Source: Owenia fusiformis
Taxonomy: Eukaryota > Annelida > Polychaeta > Sabellida > Oweniidae
Direction of reading: 5' to 3'
Assembly (NCBI GenBank): GCA_903813345.2
Contig: CAIIXF020000006.1
Location: 33,827,524-33,891,523 of the forward strand
DNA: 64,000 bases
Shown here: in pieces, positions 62,165-64,000 of the stretch
Layout of the letters: every line of letters starts with the position of its first letter
How positions within the stretch are numbered: position 1 is the stretch's first letter
Position numbers and translations under genes: made by a program
Notes under the pieces: model-generated
What the model was told of the DNA's origin: nothing
The model's database searches: none
Seen by the model: only the letters and a program-made list of their open reading frames with translations

Positions 62165-63127
62165 GTAGCCCGGACAAAATTGTTCAGTGGTCACTTTTTC
62201 TTTAATAACTTTTTGAACTTTCAGTATTATCAAAATTCTGACATAAAAAAATATTTAAGGAACATCTCTTATTTTATTGATATTATAGGCGTTCATAGTA
62301 TGAGTGACGCAAATACATAATTCACCATTTTGCCTCATATTAGTTCAAAATGGCGGCATCCATATTTCGTGAATTTGAATGTTCAGTTGAAAGTTGATAT
62401 TTAAAGATCGTCAGGCCATATGTCATATAATGCAGCAACTGACCAATCATCAAATACAAGAAGTCAATTCCCTCAAAAGGTATATGAAATCAACTCTATT
62501 GAAATGTTCTGAGTTGTGTTCAAGAGGATGTGAAAAGGTGTCCCCCTCCCCAATGTGCGGGGTGTTATGAGAGTCGGTCCTCAATCTTTTCAAGATCTCC
62601 AATCAGCCATCTCAGAGGCCATTGAAAAGCTGCGCACGTGACTAGGAAAGACATTACAAACTGTGGCAGTATGACCCTATAGTTGCACAGGTTGCACAAG
62701 TCTTGCGACCTTACCAATATACTCATACAATGTACAAACATTTTTAAGTACTGGTATACATACAAGTCAATTTAAAACAAAAGGTTATAAATGCAGTCAT
62801 TACCTCGTACCAAAGCAGCAGTCTGCATGATGTCGTAGGCCTATGACATTTCTTAAATATTAACTTTCAACTGAACATTCAAATCCACAAAACATGGATG
62901 CCGCCATTTTTGAAAAAATATGAGACAAAATGATGAATTATGTATTTGCGTCACTCATACTATGAATGCCTACAATATCAATAACTTAAGAAATGTTCCT
63001 TAAATATTGTTTTATATGTCAGAATTTTACTCTAGTTTTCAAATATGTGATCAGACTTTGACAATAATGAAAATTGAAAAAAGTTATCAAAGAAAAAGTG
63101 ACCATTGAACAATTCTGTCCGGGCTAC
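62165..63127. mobile_element. TA-flanked inverted-repeat transposon, gene C intron 1
   Basis: Ends gtagcccggacaaaattgtt and its reverse complement with TA at 62163-62164 and 63128-63129. The inverted arms extend about 260 bp, including gccgccatttt. The centre (about 62540-62740) reads weakly like a Tc1/mariner transposase C-terminus on the + strand (SFQDLQSAISEAIEKL) but with stops. Confidence 0.75.
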
Positions 63128-63129
63128 TA

Positions 63130-64000
63130 TTATATTGACTGAGCCTTAGTGTCAGCCTTGGTGATATTTTCCGAGGCCAATATCATATTTTCTCGACGAA
63201 AAAATCATATTCCACCACGACCATCAATAACCGATTCATTCCATAATATTTTTCTGATTGAATTGATTTTTTCTGATTGACTCCATTTATCATCACCCTA
63301 TGGCGTATATGGTAGTGACATAAAATGATATAATTTGATTCAACTTTGAACTTTTTTCAAGTATTAAAATAGAACGAAAAATGTGAAAATCAAGAGAAAT
63401 CCCCGGGAATAGTTCTGATATGGGATGTGATACAGGATTTCGTGGCCGATACGAGATCCAATACGGGGATTTTTTGAAAATCAATTCGATAATTCTATTC
63501 CTGTTTATTTCCCAGGGAAAATATGCCATTATTGAATAAAATGGTATAATCTTTGGTGTTAAAGTTGTTTTTGGACCATTTTTCTAAAAAATTATAATAT
63601 TTGAGTTTTAAGTATGTTGTTGTAAACGATTTGTGTCATCTTGTGAAATAATTTAGTAGAGGTCTATTCAGATCATTGTATTTTTGGTATTTTTGTGATA
63701 ATCGATGAAAACGAATAGTTCCTATTGGAATATGATATCCCAGTTAAGTCAATGGGGCACATCCCCATGTTAAGTCAATAACCCTTGCTGAGCTTAATGC
63801 CCTGATTCCTCATTGTAAGTATCATTTAACATTGTAATCATCATTTTACAACTAAAATTTAATTTTTACCATGGGGATATTTGCCCCATATTGCAACCCG
63901 TCCTTTTAACACAATCAAGTTATTTCTCAATAAAGTAGATGCTCCATTTTTATTTCACCCTGTAGTATTGTAGTAATGTAAAACCAAATAATTAACTTAC
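63130..64000 (-). other. Gene C intron 1, distal part
   Basis: No exon inside. The last 40 bases match the gene B sequence just before its exon 1 donor, so 63996-64000 (cttac) is the donor GTAAG of gene C exon 1. Confidence 0.7.

Overview
The window is AT-rich, intron-rich animal nuclear DNA. Every recognisable gene has GT-AG introns, AATAAA-type polyadenylation signals lie downstream of the stop codons, and DNA transposons, LINE fragments and minisatellites fill introns and intergenic space. The gene content (a CECR2-type bromodomain gene beside a tandem cluster of CYP3-clan cytochromes P450) and the transposon load suggest a marine invertebrate, perhaps an invertebrate deuterostome. That placement is an inference and I cannot name a species.

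Layout. (1) 1-5422: decayed DNA transposons and intron or intergenic sequence. (2) 5423-14580, + strand: twelve 3' exons of a CECR2 orthologue (1582 residues in the window). It has a bromodomain and a giant Q/N/M-rich exon that contains three coding minisatellites; the N-terminal (DDT-type) part lies upstream of the window. (3) 15496-62090 and beyond, - strand: three tandem CYP3-like P450 genes, all with the same 14-exon structure. Gene A (33499->15496, 503 aa) and gene B (48160->37465, 499 aa) are complete. Gene C (62090->52082) lacks only exon 1, which lies just past the right edge; the last bases of the window are its splice donor. I reconstructed every exon by hand; all joins are GT-AG and keep the frame. 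CECR2 and gene A are convergent, with 3' ends only tens of bases apart.

The P450 genes are uniform, but their introns have expanded differently. Intron 10 of gene A holds a 9.9-kb array of an 82-bp unit (about 120 copies) that includes three apparently identical 1808-bp higher-order repeats. Intron 7 of gene B holds a 5.5-kb foldback element with 183-bp subrepeats in its arms. Intron 7 of gene C holds a 5'-truncated LINE with a 14-bp target-site duplication. The A-B spacer holds a 94-bp array that starts about 0.2 kb upstream of gene A's start codon. The B-C spacer holds a mariner-like element 65 bp upstream of gene B's start codon and a near-perfect 0.85-kb palindrome nested in another transposon.

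The most unusual signals are two repeats whose units look like splice sites. One is a 38-bp minisatellite in CECR2 made of repeated copies of a real exon's 3' splice site. The other is the 82-bp array, whose + strand presents a polypyrimidine tract, an AG, a 21-nt open segment (VCPCMCL) and GTAAGT in each unit.
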